This document shows positions 1 to 13,300 of a stretch of 38,891 nucleotides of DNA, piece by piece. Under the pieces are notes generated by a model. That model was not told where the DNA came from and made no database searches. It saw only the letters and a program-made list of their open reading frames with translations. The stretch spans positions 1 to 38,891 of the forward strand of contig MU616826.1 of assembly GCA_025201705.1 (NCBI GenBank). The letters are read 5' to 3'. Origin of the DNA: Dissophora ornata (lineage: Eukaryota; Mortierellomycota; Mortierellomycetes; Mortierellales; Mortierellaceae). Numbering within the stretch: the stretch's first letter is position 1; each line of letters opens with the position of its first letter. The position numbers were made by a program, and so were the translations under genes.

Positions 1-102
1 AAAAAAGGCCATTGACATTATTGGTCAATAGATAGCTCCTGGAATATGCGCTTGTTTTTATTTCTGAATCTCATATTTTTGGTTTGTGATCTATGTTACT
101 AG

Positions 103-204
103 GTACTGGAAACAGACATCGGGGAGATTGTGGCAGCAGTACAGGAAGCAGGAAAGCTCGCAAAGAAGCCGACGGGACTCTTGGCGCAGAAATCGCCATT
201 TTAG
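103..204 (+). CDS. Putative 3'-terminal coding exon of an unidentified gene cut by the window edge
   Basis: After a possible acceptor (ttactag at 96-102) one frame reads 33 codons to a TAG at 202-204. The peptide begins VLETDIGEIV and ends LLAQKSPF; it is amphipathic and Lys/Ala-rich, like the C-terminal helix of a globular protein. The frame has no suitable ATG, so it would need an upstream exon; nearly all of the first 100 bases would then be intron. I do not recognise the family. The sequence looks more protein-like than its surroundings, but chance cannot be excluded. Confidence 0.35.
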   Translation, partial: VLETDIGEIVAAVQEAGKLAKKPTGLLAQKSPF

Positions 205-1325
205 CCCAATGGGACCCAATAGGTGTAATAACAATAAAGCACAAAAAAAAATGTACATCACCCTGCAAAATACCATACTAGGAGCAATTGCAAGGCGTGG
301 GCGCAACTCAGACGTTCGTATAATTGGAGGGCAGGGCAAAGGAAATGCCTAAGGAAATAGAGTTGTGGCGAAGGATTGTAGAATGGTAAAAGACATAGCG
401 CCATTGTTGACCCAGAGCAATGAAGGCTACCGTGGGAGCCTTGTTTTTTTCATTTCCTTGGACGTCTTAATTCTCGAACACGCGTTTGGCAGCGTTCCTT
501 TTTTTTCTGAGACCTTAATCGTAAGCGTCGTATTTGATATTCATCCTTCACCAGGCGCGTCGTTGAATCTATCCCTCAGCGGGTCGTTGTATTGTGAGAA
601 CGGTCTGGAATGTAGCACGCGAGGCTGCTTGTGTTTACGAACGCCGGCCAAAATACCACTACCAACAACTGTACTTGACTTTTTGTTATTTACGCTATTT
701 ACGCTGATGTGAAGTACATCCTCTGTTGTACGCGATTGAATTTCTTTTCACGCGTTCATTCAAGCAAATCCTCAAAAACACCCTCCAAGCAAGTTACGTA
801 GTCCACGGCAGAGTAAATATCAAGACAATCCTCAAGCCGATAGCACAAAAGCCAAAAAGGTAAGAAAAGGAGGGTCTCTCTAATTTACAAGGGGGGGGAG
901 ACCAAAAAAAATGCGTTCAGGATGGATTGCAGTCACTTAACACAAATGGAGAATTTCCTCCGCATTTTCGTATGCGGGATGATTTCTACTATGAACGCAT
1001 TTTTTTCTTTCTTTGTTATTTTGGGAGGGGTTTTTTTATTTGATTATTTGTTTTTTTTTTTAGCAAAAAAATCGAGTTGAGAAAAAGAAGCGTTGCGTTC
1101 AACTTTCTCTACTACCCGTGCTAAACATCCTTACTACCACACAAAAACCCCCCCTTCCTTCTCCTTGAAGATGAATATAAAAAATGACTATGATAAAAAA
1201 CTAAATAAAAATGATTCTCTCTTTTTTTCTGTCTTTTGGTTCGTGTAAGTGTTTTTGTACAAAGGAATCGGAACAAAAAGCAGGTATAAAAAAAGGCAGA
1301 CTAAGAACAATAACAGGGGGGGTTT
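205..1325. other. Intergenic region, 3' flank of the fatty acid synthase gene
   Basis: I see no supportable gene here. The longest frame (365-712, + strand) is hydrophobic and of low complexity, with no family resemblance. The stretch is rich in A, T and G homopolymers, for example a run of G near 890-898 and T runs between 1029 and 1062. Because the FAS stop codon is at 1326-1328 on the minus strand, the right part should hold the FAS 3' UTR and polyadenylation region. A-rich motifs on the minus strand there are compatible with this, but I cannot place the site. Confidence 0.5.
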
Positions 1326-4300
1326 TTACAACGCATTTGCGACCGCAACTGCGTAAGCACCAGAATGGCTAATCGAGACCTTGATCTCCTTGACGCCAGC
1401 CTTAGCAGCAGCCTCCTCAGCCGCGCCCGAGAACACCACCGATGGTGCTCCACTTTCTGCCATCACAATCTCAATCTCCTTCAGTCCTGCACCAGCACCC
1501 TGCGTCCAGACCTTCTCAGTTTCGAGCGAGAACGATGACACGGCCTTCACAACAGCTTCCTTTGCCGACCACCGTCCTGCGAAGCTGGACTGAGGGTCCG
1601 GTCGGCTCAAGCAATAGTCGATCTCCTTCTGTGTGAAGTTGCGCTCCAAGAACGTGTCGTTTTCGATGTTGATCGCTGAAACCATCTCGACATCAACACC
1701 CACACCACGAGAGGAAGTGGAGGATCCGCCTAGCGACTCAGCAGCAGAGGTCTCGAGGATTGCACGGGTCATGTCCACATCAACCTTATCTGACTCGGGT
1801 ACAAGAGACTTGGCGTTGAACGACCACGACTTTGTCGCCTTGTTGTACTGGGCACGTGCCTGAGGGTTGAGGTAGACGGGCGACTCGAGCTCGGGCGTGT
1901 ATGGGGGAGCGTTCTTGACCTGGACCAGAGCTGGGCCACCGGTCATCGAGTCGTGGAGGTAGCGGTACGACTTGGACTGACGCGATTGTTGCTTGACCTT
2001 GTAAGCCTCGTACTCGTGCTCCTCAAGGGCTCCGAGGATGTAATCAGAGTGGATCAAAAGGACCTCACCTCCGACCTGACCGAAACCGAACGACTTGAGC
2101 AAACCGGCCTTGACACCGTCCGTCTGGATCGAGCGAGAAGTGTAAAGGACATGCTCATACTGTCTCATGACGTCATCGATGTTGTCGGCATTGCGGTTGC
2201 CGGGGATCAAACCAGTCTGGAGGACCTGGAGGACACCGTTCATCATCCAGGCTGCAGCAGCACCCTTGGGGTGACCAGTGAGGTACTTCTGCCAAATCGT
2301 TGGCAACGCGTTACCCTTGCTACGGCCCAGGTGCTCCATCTGCTTGTTGACGACCTCGGACTCGTTCTTGTCGTTGGCCTTGGTTGAAGTACCGTGGAAG
2401 GATCCGACACCGATATCATCGATCGTCAAGCCGAATGAAGCAAGAGCACCGCGAAGAGGAGAAATCTGAGGATCCTGTCTGTAGAACTCGTTACCCCACA
2501 AGTTGAGAGCCTCACGATGTTGACGCTTGGCCTCCTTCTGAATGCGCTCCGTCTCGGAAGCGAGGTACTCTTCCTCGGTCACAGGCAAGGCATTGTTAGC
2601 CTTGAGCTCTTCAAGCTCGTAACGCAATTCGGTGTACTCGTTTTCAACCCACTGCTTGATCTGGGCACGGCGGGCATCGATCTGACGCTTGCGGTACTTG
2701 ATGTCCAAGAGGCGAGAAGGCATCTTGCCCTTGGCCTCGCGGGCAGTAGTCAGGACACCCTGACCAGGAGCAGGGACCGAGCGACCCTCCTTGTCCGTAG
2801 CAGTGTTGGTGAGACCGACAATACCATAAATTGGCACACCCATCTCGATGGCCAACTTGGCCTGCATCAAGATCTCGATACCAGCTCCGTGAGACTCCAT
2901 GAAACCAGAGCGAGTGGAAGTTGCGGGGCGAGACATTTCCTTGGGCGTGCGTCCATGGGCAAACTCCTCCTCGGTGTTGCTTGTCGCCTTCATGTTGGCG
3001 AACTCATACGAGCCTTCCTCCTGGAAATCATCGTAACCTCCGACAATAACAATCTTGGCCTTGCCACTCTGGATTGTGTCCACACCAATCTCGACAGACT
3101 CGACAGCAGTGGCGCAGGCTCCGACGGGGGTCTTGATGGGTCCGGAAGACGACAGGAGCAACATGTTGATCCAGGCAGGCATGGTGTTGATGAACGACTC
3201 CTGCAAGATATCCTTCTGGACAGGCTTGTCAAGCAGGCGGTCACGGTACATACCTCTGAGCGAGAGCATGCCTCCGACACCAGAACCGGCAGTGTTACCG
3301 ACTTCGGAGACGTGGACATACTGGTAGAACTCGTAAGGGTCGGTGATACCCGAAGCGATCAAGGCCTCGACAGTCGAGATCAAGACGTAGAGAGTGATGG
3401 TATCGACCTGGTCAATGATGTCCTTGGGAACACCATAGCGGGCAGCGTCCCATCCAGTAGGGATCTGACCAGCGACGAGGCGGTCAAACTTGAGCGCCTT
3501 GGGGATGTACATGTTGGCGCCCTTCTTGAACTTGACAGCCCACTGACCCGACTCCTCCTCATAAATGTCGACCTTGTCACCGTGCTCAAGCTTGAACATC
3601 TGAGCTTCCTCCTTCGAGACCTCGAAGGGCTCCATGTCGTGGTCAATCAAGACTTCCTGCATGAGACCCTTACGCTGGGGATCGTAGCCACCAAAGAGCT
3701 CGGGCTCGATCAGACGGATACCAGTGTGTTCCAAAATCTGCTTTTCGTACTTGGACTTGACATCCTTGTCCTTGACGGGCTCACCAGTCTTGGCGTCAAC
3801 CCATCCAGAATAAGGCGCACCAGACTTGAGAGGACCGTTGTGGTGCTTGATGAAGCCCATGATCCAAGCCATCTCGATGCATCCCTCGAGCGAGAACTGG
3901 CCGTTGGCCTCCATCTCCCAACGAGTACGAGAGTTACCCCATGGTCCAACTTCGCTGAAACCGGTGACGACGACCACCTTCTCAAGGTCGAGCATGCCAC
4001 GCAGCTTGTGGGCGTGAGACAGGTCCTTGTACTCCTTAAGCTCAGGGAAGGGGAACTTCATGTTGGCGCGAGGCGTGGCCTTGTGGGGCTGGTGCTTACG
4101 CTCCGCTTCGGCGCCGTGGGTCTCCTTGAAGTCCAAGGTGTTTTCGGTGACAATCGCCTTGCGAATCTCAGAAGTCTGGCGGTGTTCAGCACGCAAGTTA
4201 GCGCTAATCTCGTTCAGATTAGGCAAGTACTGGAGGCCACCGTTCAAGTCAGCCCAGACAGGCTCGATCTGGCACAGGCTAGTGATCGAAGGGTGCATGA

Positions 4301-7300
4301 GACCGAGAATGTTGAAGGCCATCTCCTGAGACGAGAAAGTGCGAACACCATACTTCTCGAGACCCTCAGCGACAATGTTATTGCCGCTCATCAATCCAGT
4401 TCCACGAGTCCAGCCGATAACAGCTCCAGTGATGGTCAAGTAGGCAGACCACGACTCAGATGTCCAGCGGTTGAACAGAGTCTCGAGAGCAACCTTGGAC
4501 TCACCATAGAGACCGTCAGCACCAAAGGTTCCGTGGTTAGGCGAGAGAGGCAAGATGACTTGAGCTGGGCGAGTGTCGTAGCCATTCTCCATCTTCTTGG
4601 TCTTCACGTTACCGAGGAGACGAAGGACGTTGGTCAACATGATACGATGAGCCAACTCAGACTGCGAGTCAATGTTGTCAATCTCCTTTCCTTGGACCGA
4701 GATGGCAGCGAAAGGAATAATGTAGTCGAGATCCCAGCCGAGACCCTTCTTGGGGTCCTTGTCATAGATGTAGTTGACCAAAGCGTCGACATCCTGCTTC
4801 GAACCTCCGTTGAAAGGAACAACAACCAATGAAGAGTTCTTGGAACCGTGACGCTGGTAAATCGACTGGTAGTACTCGGTGACATCACGACTGAAGCGCG
4901 AGGTAGTGACAACAACCTTGGCACCTCCAGAAAGGAGACCCTTGAGGATCGCGGCACCGATTGAGTCCTTGCCAGCACCCGTCATGAGGACCATGCGGTT
5001 CTCGTAGGTGATACCATCCTTGGCCATGTTGGTCAAAACATCAAGGTAAACGCTGGTCAAACGCTGGCTGAACTCCCATCCGCTCTCGGACTGGGGGTTC
5101 TTCTTCTTGAGGTGCAGGAAGGGAATGGTCTCCTTCTTGGCCTTCTTGGGGCGTTCAGCGTTGACATTGACCGAGGGACGGCGGGCGCGGCTAGCACGGC
5201 GAGACTTCTCCTCGCGGATGATGCTGTTGGACATGTTGATCGAGTGGATGACTTCACCGTAGAGAGACTTGATAGCCAGCTTGGATGACGATTTCATGTT
5301 CTGAGCTTTGATGATCTTGTAAATCTGAGCCAAGTTCTTTTGGACCTTCTGACGGTTGCTGTACTCGGACATCTTGCCACCAGCAGACATGTCCTTGACA
5401 TAGTGATCCAACTTGCGAACACCAACGCGCTGAACCTCCTCGTACAAGATGTTGCCCTTGTTGTCAATCGATGTCGAAGGACCAGTGGGGAGACCAACTA
5501 ACATTGACAAAAATAAGATCAAATAAAATTAAATACTGTTAACATGTGTCCACATTCACGCATCACCGCAAAAAAAAAATGCGGTGAGATTGTCCAAACT
5601 TACCATCCTTGTAGACGGGAGCGGTCTCAAGAACTTCACGACAGTTCTGGATCAACATGTTACCGAGCTCTTTGGCAAGAGCATAGGTCTTGCCGCGCTC
5701 GGCTGCGGTATTGTCAATGTGGTAGATCATGAACTCCAAAAGCTGGGGGTTGGCGCGGTTCATGACGTGAATGCACTGGGCGACAACCTCACGGTCAACA
5801 ACGGTGAGACGACCAAAGATCATGTCATAGAGCAGCGACATAGCATCCTGGCGAACCCAGTTCCAGTGAGAGTCGTACTTGCGAGCCTTCTTCACACTGA
5901 ACGCTGGCTTGATACCCTCAGCGTAATAGTCGCCGTGCTCAGCCATCCACTGATCGATGTCGGCCTGAAGACGAAGTGTAGCAAGCTTTTCCTCTTCGTA
6001 GAGCTTCTCGCCAGCACGGAGATCCTTCTCGAGGTAACGGGCATAGATCTCGAGGTGCTGGTACATCATTGCGTTTTGCTTGGCCTGGAACTGGTTGAAC
6101 TCCTCGCTGTTCATCATCGCACCACCAACAGCTCCTCCGGCAACGGCACCACCGCCGCCACCGCCAAGAGAGATACCGGCGCGACGAGCGTAAGCTTGAG
6201 CAACAGTATCCAACCAGGCCTTAGCCTCAGCTTCCGATCCGAGACGGGCAGCGGGTTCCATGGTAAGACCCAAAAGGAGAGCGCCATCAGCGCGAACAGA
6301 ACCCAATCCGTAGGCCGAGGCAAGGTAACCCTTAGCGGACGACTGAGTGAAACCGCCAGGCATCTTGGATCCAATCATCTTGGCAATCAGCGAGGTCGTC
6401 TGCTTGCCAAGAACGCCGTTGAAGTTGCCCTGGAGTGCGTTTCCAAGATCTTCCAAAGGAGCTTCCTCACCCTTCTCGGGGAACCCGCTACCGCCAAATT
6501 CCTTCTGAAGATCACCCAAGATCTCGTTCTGGAGAGTTGACTTGCCTCCGACGAGATCCTTGATCGCCTTCGAGAGAGGAACCTCGTCGACTGTCTTCTT
6601 GATCTTCTGAGCGACAATGACGTGGAGAATGTCGACAGCCTTGATAGGAGCATCGGCGATTGCGGCGGGAGCACCAGCACCAGCAGGAGCAGCAGCCATC
6701 ATGGCGGGAGCAGCGCCAGCAGGAGCGCCAGCGCCGAGAGTGACACCAGCGCGGCGGGCATAAGCTTGAGCGACGGAATCCAGCCAGGCGTTGGCCTCAG
6801 GGACGCCGTTAAGACGAGCTGCAGGCTCCATGGTCAAACCGACCAAAAGAGCAGCATCAGCACGAACAGGGCCCAAACCGTGGGTCTTGGTAAGGTAGCC
6901 CTTAGCGGTCGAGAGCGAGAAACCACCGGGCATCTTAGATCCGATCATCTTGGAGATCAAAGATGTGGTCTGCTTGCCAAGAGCGCCATTGAAGTTACCC
7001 TGGAGAGCATTAGCGAGCTCCTCCAAAGGAGCCTCTTCACCCTTCTCAGGGAAACCACTGCCACCAAACTCCTTCTGAAGATCACCCAAGATCTCGTTTT
7101 GGAGGGTAGACTTGCCTCCAACCAGATCCTTGATAGCCTTGGAGAGGGGAACTTCCTCCAACGACTTCTTGACCTTCTGGGCAACAATGACGTGCAAAAT
7201 CTCAACTGCCTTGATAGGAGCATCAGCAACTGCAGCTGCGGGACCAGCAGCGGCAGCGACAGGGGCAGGAGCGGCAACAGCAACTGGAGCAGCCCTGGCG

Positions 7301-10300
7301 GCAGGAGCGGCAGCGGCAGCAGGAGCAGGGGCCGACGACTCAACGTTGTCCATAGCGTAGTAAATCTCCTTGGCATCCTTGGATGTACAGAGAGTAGAAC
7401 GCTGGAAGGTCAGAGCATCATCATAAGCCTCATACTTGAACTTGAGAGTACGTTGGGCCATTCCGCAAAGAGTGGGCGAGGGTCCGACTTCGATCAAACG
7501 GACAACGTTGTACTCCTTGAATAGCCTGTCCTGAGTCTCAATCCAGCGGACAGGAGAGGCGAACTGGTAAGCGAGCAGCTCGACCAAAAGAGTGTAACCG
7601 AGGCGCTGCTGTTGCTTGGCAGTGAGCTTGTCATCAATCCAGTTCTTGAGGACCTTGCCGAGACGGGGCGAGGAGGTCAAGTTGTAGACGCCTTCAATGT
7701 ACGACTTCTCAATGCTGAAAGGCTGGGCAGTCAAGTTGGGAATATACTTGGCGGTCAACAGAGGAACATTGATGAAGGTAGGGTTAATCTTCTTGGCGAG
7801 GTAGGTGCGGAAAGGGGCGACACCGGAGAGCAAGAAGCTGGAGTGGAAAGGCACATCGATACCAGCCAAGGGGATAGTGGCAACACCGCGCTCGGGCTTA
7901 ACGATGCCCTCCTTCGCCAACTTCTCAGCGACCTTCTCAAGAGCACCAGCAATGATCTGGGACAGGTGCTTCTTGACCTCTTCAAGAGGCATGGTCTCCA
8001 TCAACTTTTGGAGATCGATCTTCTGGACCTTGATGTAGTTCAAGACAGTTGAGAGAGCATCGAGGTTGGTGAGCTCACCAGCAGCGACATACTGCCAGTT
8101 CTCAACGTTCTCGTTCACGATTTCCAAGAGTCCGTTCGACTGTCTAGCAATAGCATCGACGACATAGCGGAGAGCAGAGTCGTTGAATGTAGGCGAGACA
8201 CGCGAGGGGTTGATGGCAACCATTCCATAGTTGGAACGACCAGCCTCGTCACGGGGGACAGCAACCTGCATGGTCATACCACGGTAGAAGACGACATCGA
8301 CCAAAGACTCGATGGGAAGCACCTCGCCGATGGCGGCCAAGGCAGAGTATTCTCCGAGAGAGTGACCGGCAAAAGCGCAGTTGCCCTGGATCAATCCCTT
8401 GGAGCGCATATCCTCGAAGGCTGCCTTCTCCATCAAGGTCAAGGCAGGCTGGGTGAACTGAGTCGCAGCCAACAGACCGTTGGGGGACTGGAAGGTGTAA
8501 AAGTGGGTGGTCTCGTTGATGCCAGGGAACAAAGGCAAGGACTGAATGGATCCATCCTGGTTGACAAGATCGTAGCGCATCGACATGTAGTTCTGACGGA
8601 TGGCGTTACCCTTGGGACCACCAAAGTGGATCGTCTTCTTGTGAGGGTTGTTGCGGACAATATCCAAAATGGAGAAACCTACAAGTGCAAGACACTACAC
8701 GTCAGATTCCATGATGGGGATAACATCAACAGGCACATTAATAGAAGCGAGGCTTACCATAGTTCTCCAAAAAGTGGCGATCGGCTCTCTGCCAGATGTC
8801 CTTCGCAACGGGGGAAGAGTCGTAAAGAGCCATTCCCATTCCCTGCTCCTGCGATCCTTGGCCAGTGAAAACGTAAGCGATCGTGGGCTGGTCGATCTCA
8901 GCAGCACCCTCAACAACCTAGATATTTTGAAGGACACAATATCAGCACATTTGTAGCAGATTGTACGCCCTTTCGTGATGCGAAATAAAAATATATATTA
9001 CCTTGACGCCGTTTTGGTTGAAGGTCTCGACCTTGATGATCTTTTTACCGTTGATCATACCAATATGCGACAACTTGGTCGAAAGGCGGTCCTGAGGAAG
9101 AACCATAGACAAGAAGCTGACCTCGTAGCTATTCAAAATAGACAATATCGGGGTATGTTCAGTTAATCAAGCTTATATATACCAATCAACCTTGCAATCG
9201 TACCAGAACTTCACAGCCATGCATACCTTGTGACACGCTGAGGATGGTTATCTGCAGCGAAAATCTCAACAAACTTGCGGGTCGAGGCACTTGTCCACAT
9301 TCCGTGGGTAATGGTACCAGGGAGTTCAGCAAGATCAGCAAAGTAAGGGTTGACGTGAATAGGGTTGAAATCACCCGAAACCTTGGCATAGGGCTCGTTG
9401 CTGAAGGGCGAGATGACCTCTGAGCTGTAGGCTCCCTCGGGCATGACAGAGTAGCCTCCGTTCTCGAAGTGGATGGCTTGCTCAATGGGGCTACCATAGC
9501 GCTTCAAGTAACCGAGGACGGGATTACCGTGGGTCTCTTCGTCGTTGCTATAGTGGACCGTGGCAATCTCAACGTGCTCCTTGGTAGAGATCTGCATCGA
9601 GACGGTACCTGTGGTCTCCACATGGGAGAAGAGAGTCTTGTTCTTGAAGCGGAGGATGGTGTTCAGACGGAAGACCAACGAGGCGTTAGGGCCAACAGTG
9701 TGCTCACCCTCAGCCCATTGGATCCACTCCTTGCTCTTCAATACAGCAACGTCCTTGGCAGAGGTCAGCTTGACCTCCATGGGGAGCTCGACGATCTTCT
9801 GGAACGTGTTGTGGTAGTCCGTGAAGGTACCACGGTACAAGAACTCGGAAGTGACCTCCATGACGCGCTTGCCCTCACGCAAAACAACGCCCTTGACTTG
9901 AACAAGCTTTCCAGAATCGTTGTTAACAACCGCGTTGATCTCGGCAACAGTATCGACGATATCGCCCTGCTTCAATGACTCGGCACCATCGAGCATGCGG
10001 AAACCGTTCGAGAGATGAACGAGCTTCAAGAGGTCACCATCGATCGACTTGGGGAAAATAGCCTTGATGATCGACTTCCAACCAACGACGATGGCAAAGT
10101 CCATGGGAGCATAGACGACCTTCTGGCGACGCTCAACGTACAGTTCAGCTTGATTACCGACAGCTTGGCAGAATTCCTTGATTTCAGAAGTGTTGACCTG
10201 TTCATCGTTGCAGATAAACTTCTCGGTGAAGGCATCGGTAGCGAGGCAGGTGTTAAACTGGCCTTCCTCCGAAGGGAACCACAGCTTGTAGTAGAACTCT

Positions 10301-13300
10301 TTGATCCTCTCGTTGCGACCTTCCATGACTTCGTGGATGGGGGCGTAACCCTTCTCAGGAGTGTAGTGGAACAGGAGAGGGAAGGGGATCAAGCGATCAC
10401 CATTCTTCTCCACGAGGACGACTTCGACCAGATCGTTGGGTTGAAGGCGGGCGCGAAGGGAAGGCGACAAGTCGTCGGTCTTGTTGGAAGCCGACCACGA
10501 GCGACGATCATACACGGTGACGGTCTGGAGCTTTTCGTCGGTGTACTCAAAGTGAACGGCCTGAGAGACACGAGGACGGAAGATACGCGCAAGAGGGTTG
10601 TCCAAGAACTTCTTGCCCTGGATAACAGCAGGGGCTGTCAACAAGGCACGGAACCAGGAAGGATCGGCGCCAGCGAGGAACTCGAGCCAGTCCTCAGTTT
10701 GAGGCAAGCTTGACTCCGACATCGAGGTCTCGACCATCTTGACCTTGCCGTTCTCATAAAGATCGATCTTGACCAATGGAGAAATGGCGCTTGAGGCAGC
10801 ATTGAAGTGGACAGGCTTGCCACCGAAGTACTCGACCTGTGGGATGCTGGCGTCGTTGTTGCCGTAGTAACGCTCCTTGAGTGAGGCAATGTGGCTGTGG
10901 AAAATACCGTCCAGGATGTCCTTGACTGGCTCATCAACTTTGGTGGCATAACGAACAGCCGTTGGTCCCTGAAGAATACAGGTGCGCTGAACATCTTGGT
11001 CTACGACGGCGGCCAGGTCCTCAGCCTGCCAGAGCGAGTCCTTCTTGAACCAGACCTCGAAGTCCTTGTCGAGAACGGGAATGAATGGCACGGGCTTCTG
11101 ACCACGACGGTTCATCAAGAACAAGAGGTAGCCAACATCCTCAGTGGTCAAGAGCTGGGTCTTAGTCAATGGGTAAGTGTTGATGAACTCCTGAGAAAAC
11201 TCGAAAGGAATATCCAGCTGAGCATAGGTCTGGACAATCGACTCCTTCTCAACACCAACGAAGCGCTCCTCAATGCGGCGGAGGACGTCTCCCAAAAGGT
11301 TGCGGTGCGAGTAGTCAATCCAGCGTTCTTCGTGCTTGATGAACAAGAGCTCGATCATGCGGTTGATCACCTCCTCGTAGGTCATATCCTGGAGATCAGC
11401 AACACTGCCATCTGCCTTCTTACCGAACCAAACCTACAAAGCACAATAAAAAGCAAGCACGTTAATGGTCTGTCATAATAAAACAGCCCCATTTCATGCA
11501 CAAAGAGTAAGTCGATCATATTACCTTCTGGAAGTCGGCGTTCAAACGCTTGATAATGTAGTCCTTCTTGGCCAAAAGGGCAGCAGGGCGCTTATCCTTG
11601 GGAAGAGAAAAGATAGTGTCGTCCATCTCCTTCCAGAGGCGGACACCACGAGTAGCAATCTTGTGGATGGGCTCTCCCAACTCGGAGCGGACAGTCATGA
11701 CACCACCAGTGGGGCCCTTGTACGTCTTTTCCCATTCCGAATCATCGACTCCAGGGGCGTCGACAATAGCCTGCTTAACGCCGAGCGAGGCCATACCCTC
11801 CTTGGCAACCATCATACGGGAACCAAAGAGCATTCCATCGAATGGCATGGATGGGTAACCAAGCTGTACGGACCAGTCACCGGTGAGATAGGGGTAGGTA
11901 TCCTCAGCACCACCGAATCCAGATCCGGCAACCAAGACAACGTTGGGGTGGCGACGAATAGAGGAGTAAGTGTCCAGGATAGGCTGATGGAAATCCTCGA
12001 AACTGTGATGACCACCAGCACGTCCGCCAGTCCACTGGAGAATAATAGGCATCTCAGGGTGAGCAGCGGCGATGGCCAAAACCTGGCGAATAGACTCGGT
12101 TGAACCGGGCTTGAAAGAGACGTGACGAATTCCTGCACTGAACATATCCGTGATGAACTCGTCGGCGACCTCAAGCGAAGGAACACCGGCGGCACAGCAG
12201 AAACCTTCCATAGGGAGACCCTCGCGACGCAGCTTGGGAACCAAAGGAGCCTGGAAACCCCACTGGCGGACATTGATAAACAAAGTATTCAAGGTAACAC
12301 CAGCTCCAGGGGTGGTGAGATGCATGATCTTCTTGACCTTGCTGCGGATAGCGGCCTCGTTGTAGTGTCCACCTCCAGCCAACTCAACATGGTATCCTGC
12401 ATTCATGACAGCGCTGACAAAGCCCTCGTTGACAGTTGAAGGGGTCATACCAGCGACCATCAGTGGCGGCTTTGAGAGCAGACGGGACATGCGGGTGTCA
12501 ATGTGGACGTCTCCGTTCAACGAGCGCACCAGCTTTGGCTGGAACTCAGTGGCCCAGTTAGGAGCATAGCGAAGAGAAGCTGAGTTGGCGTCAAAGAGAT
12601 CAGATTTGTACGACAGCTCACGGTTGACGCCCTCAGAGGCACCCGCAAGGATGACCTGGACTCCAGTACCATCCTTGTTACGGGCAGTCAGAGAACCGAC
12701 TCCTGAGGAACCTCCGGGACCGAAATCAATAACATGAGTCAATCCGGTCATGACGGTAGCCTTCTCCCAATGGACGGGAAGGGATAAGATCTGGTGGACC
12801 AACTCCATAGTGACATTGGGCGATCCAGAAATGTCCTTTCCAGAGTCAGTGGCAAAGACAGGGACAGTCATGCGGGTGTGATCAAACTGCAGATCGTCAC
12901 GGATGATATCCTGCTCAATGATAGCGGCAGCACCATCCAAGTATGAGGAATGGAAGGGAGCAGTAATGGGCAAGAAGCGAGACGAGAATTTGATCTTTCG
13001 CTGCGAGAAAGGAACACGACCCTGCTCAAGGCCGGTAGGAGCTTTGAGCTTGCGAAGAGCCAAGTTCAAACCGTACAGCGACTGAGGAGGACCCGTGCAG
13101 ATGATCGAGCGAGGACCGTTGATCAGCGCAATCTTGATCTGGCGATCCTCAGGCAAGTGGCGGTTGGTAGCATCGACGTACTTGTAAACCTCAGATGCAC
13201 GGAGCGAGTTGACGACCAACATGGGGGTGGGGTTGCCTTCATTGTTGGAGAGCGAGTCCTGAAGAATAGCGGGGTTGAGGGTGGTTTGAGGGTAAACCTG

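Noticed and set aside
365..712. 115-codon plus-strand frame
   Set aside because: No family resemblance, low-complexity hydrophobic content, not embedded in a supportable exon structure.
2517..4832. 771-codon plus-strand frame
   Set aside because: Antisense to the conserved FAS ketoreductase/ketosynthase exon; composition is skewed to Leu, Asp, Val and Arg with no family features, as expected for a shadow of a codon-biased gene.
5584..7524. Two long plus-strand frames (318 and 300 codons) opposite the ACP region
   Set aside because: Ser/Gly/Arg-rich shadow of the duplicated ACP domains; the apparent internal repeat merely mirrors the ACP duplication.
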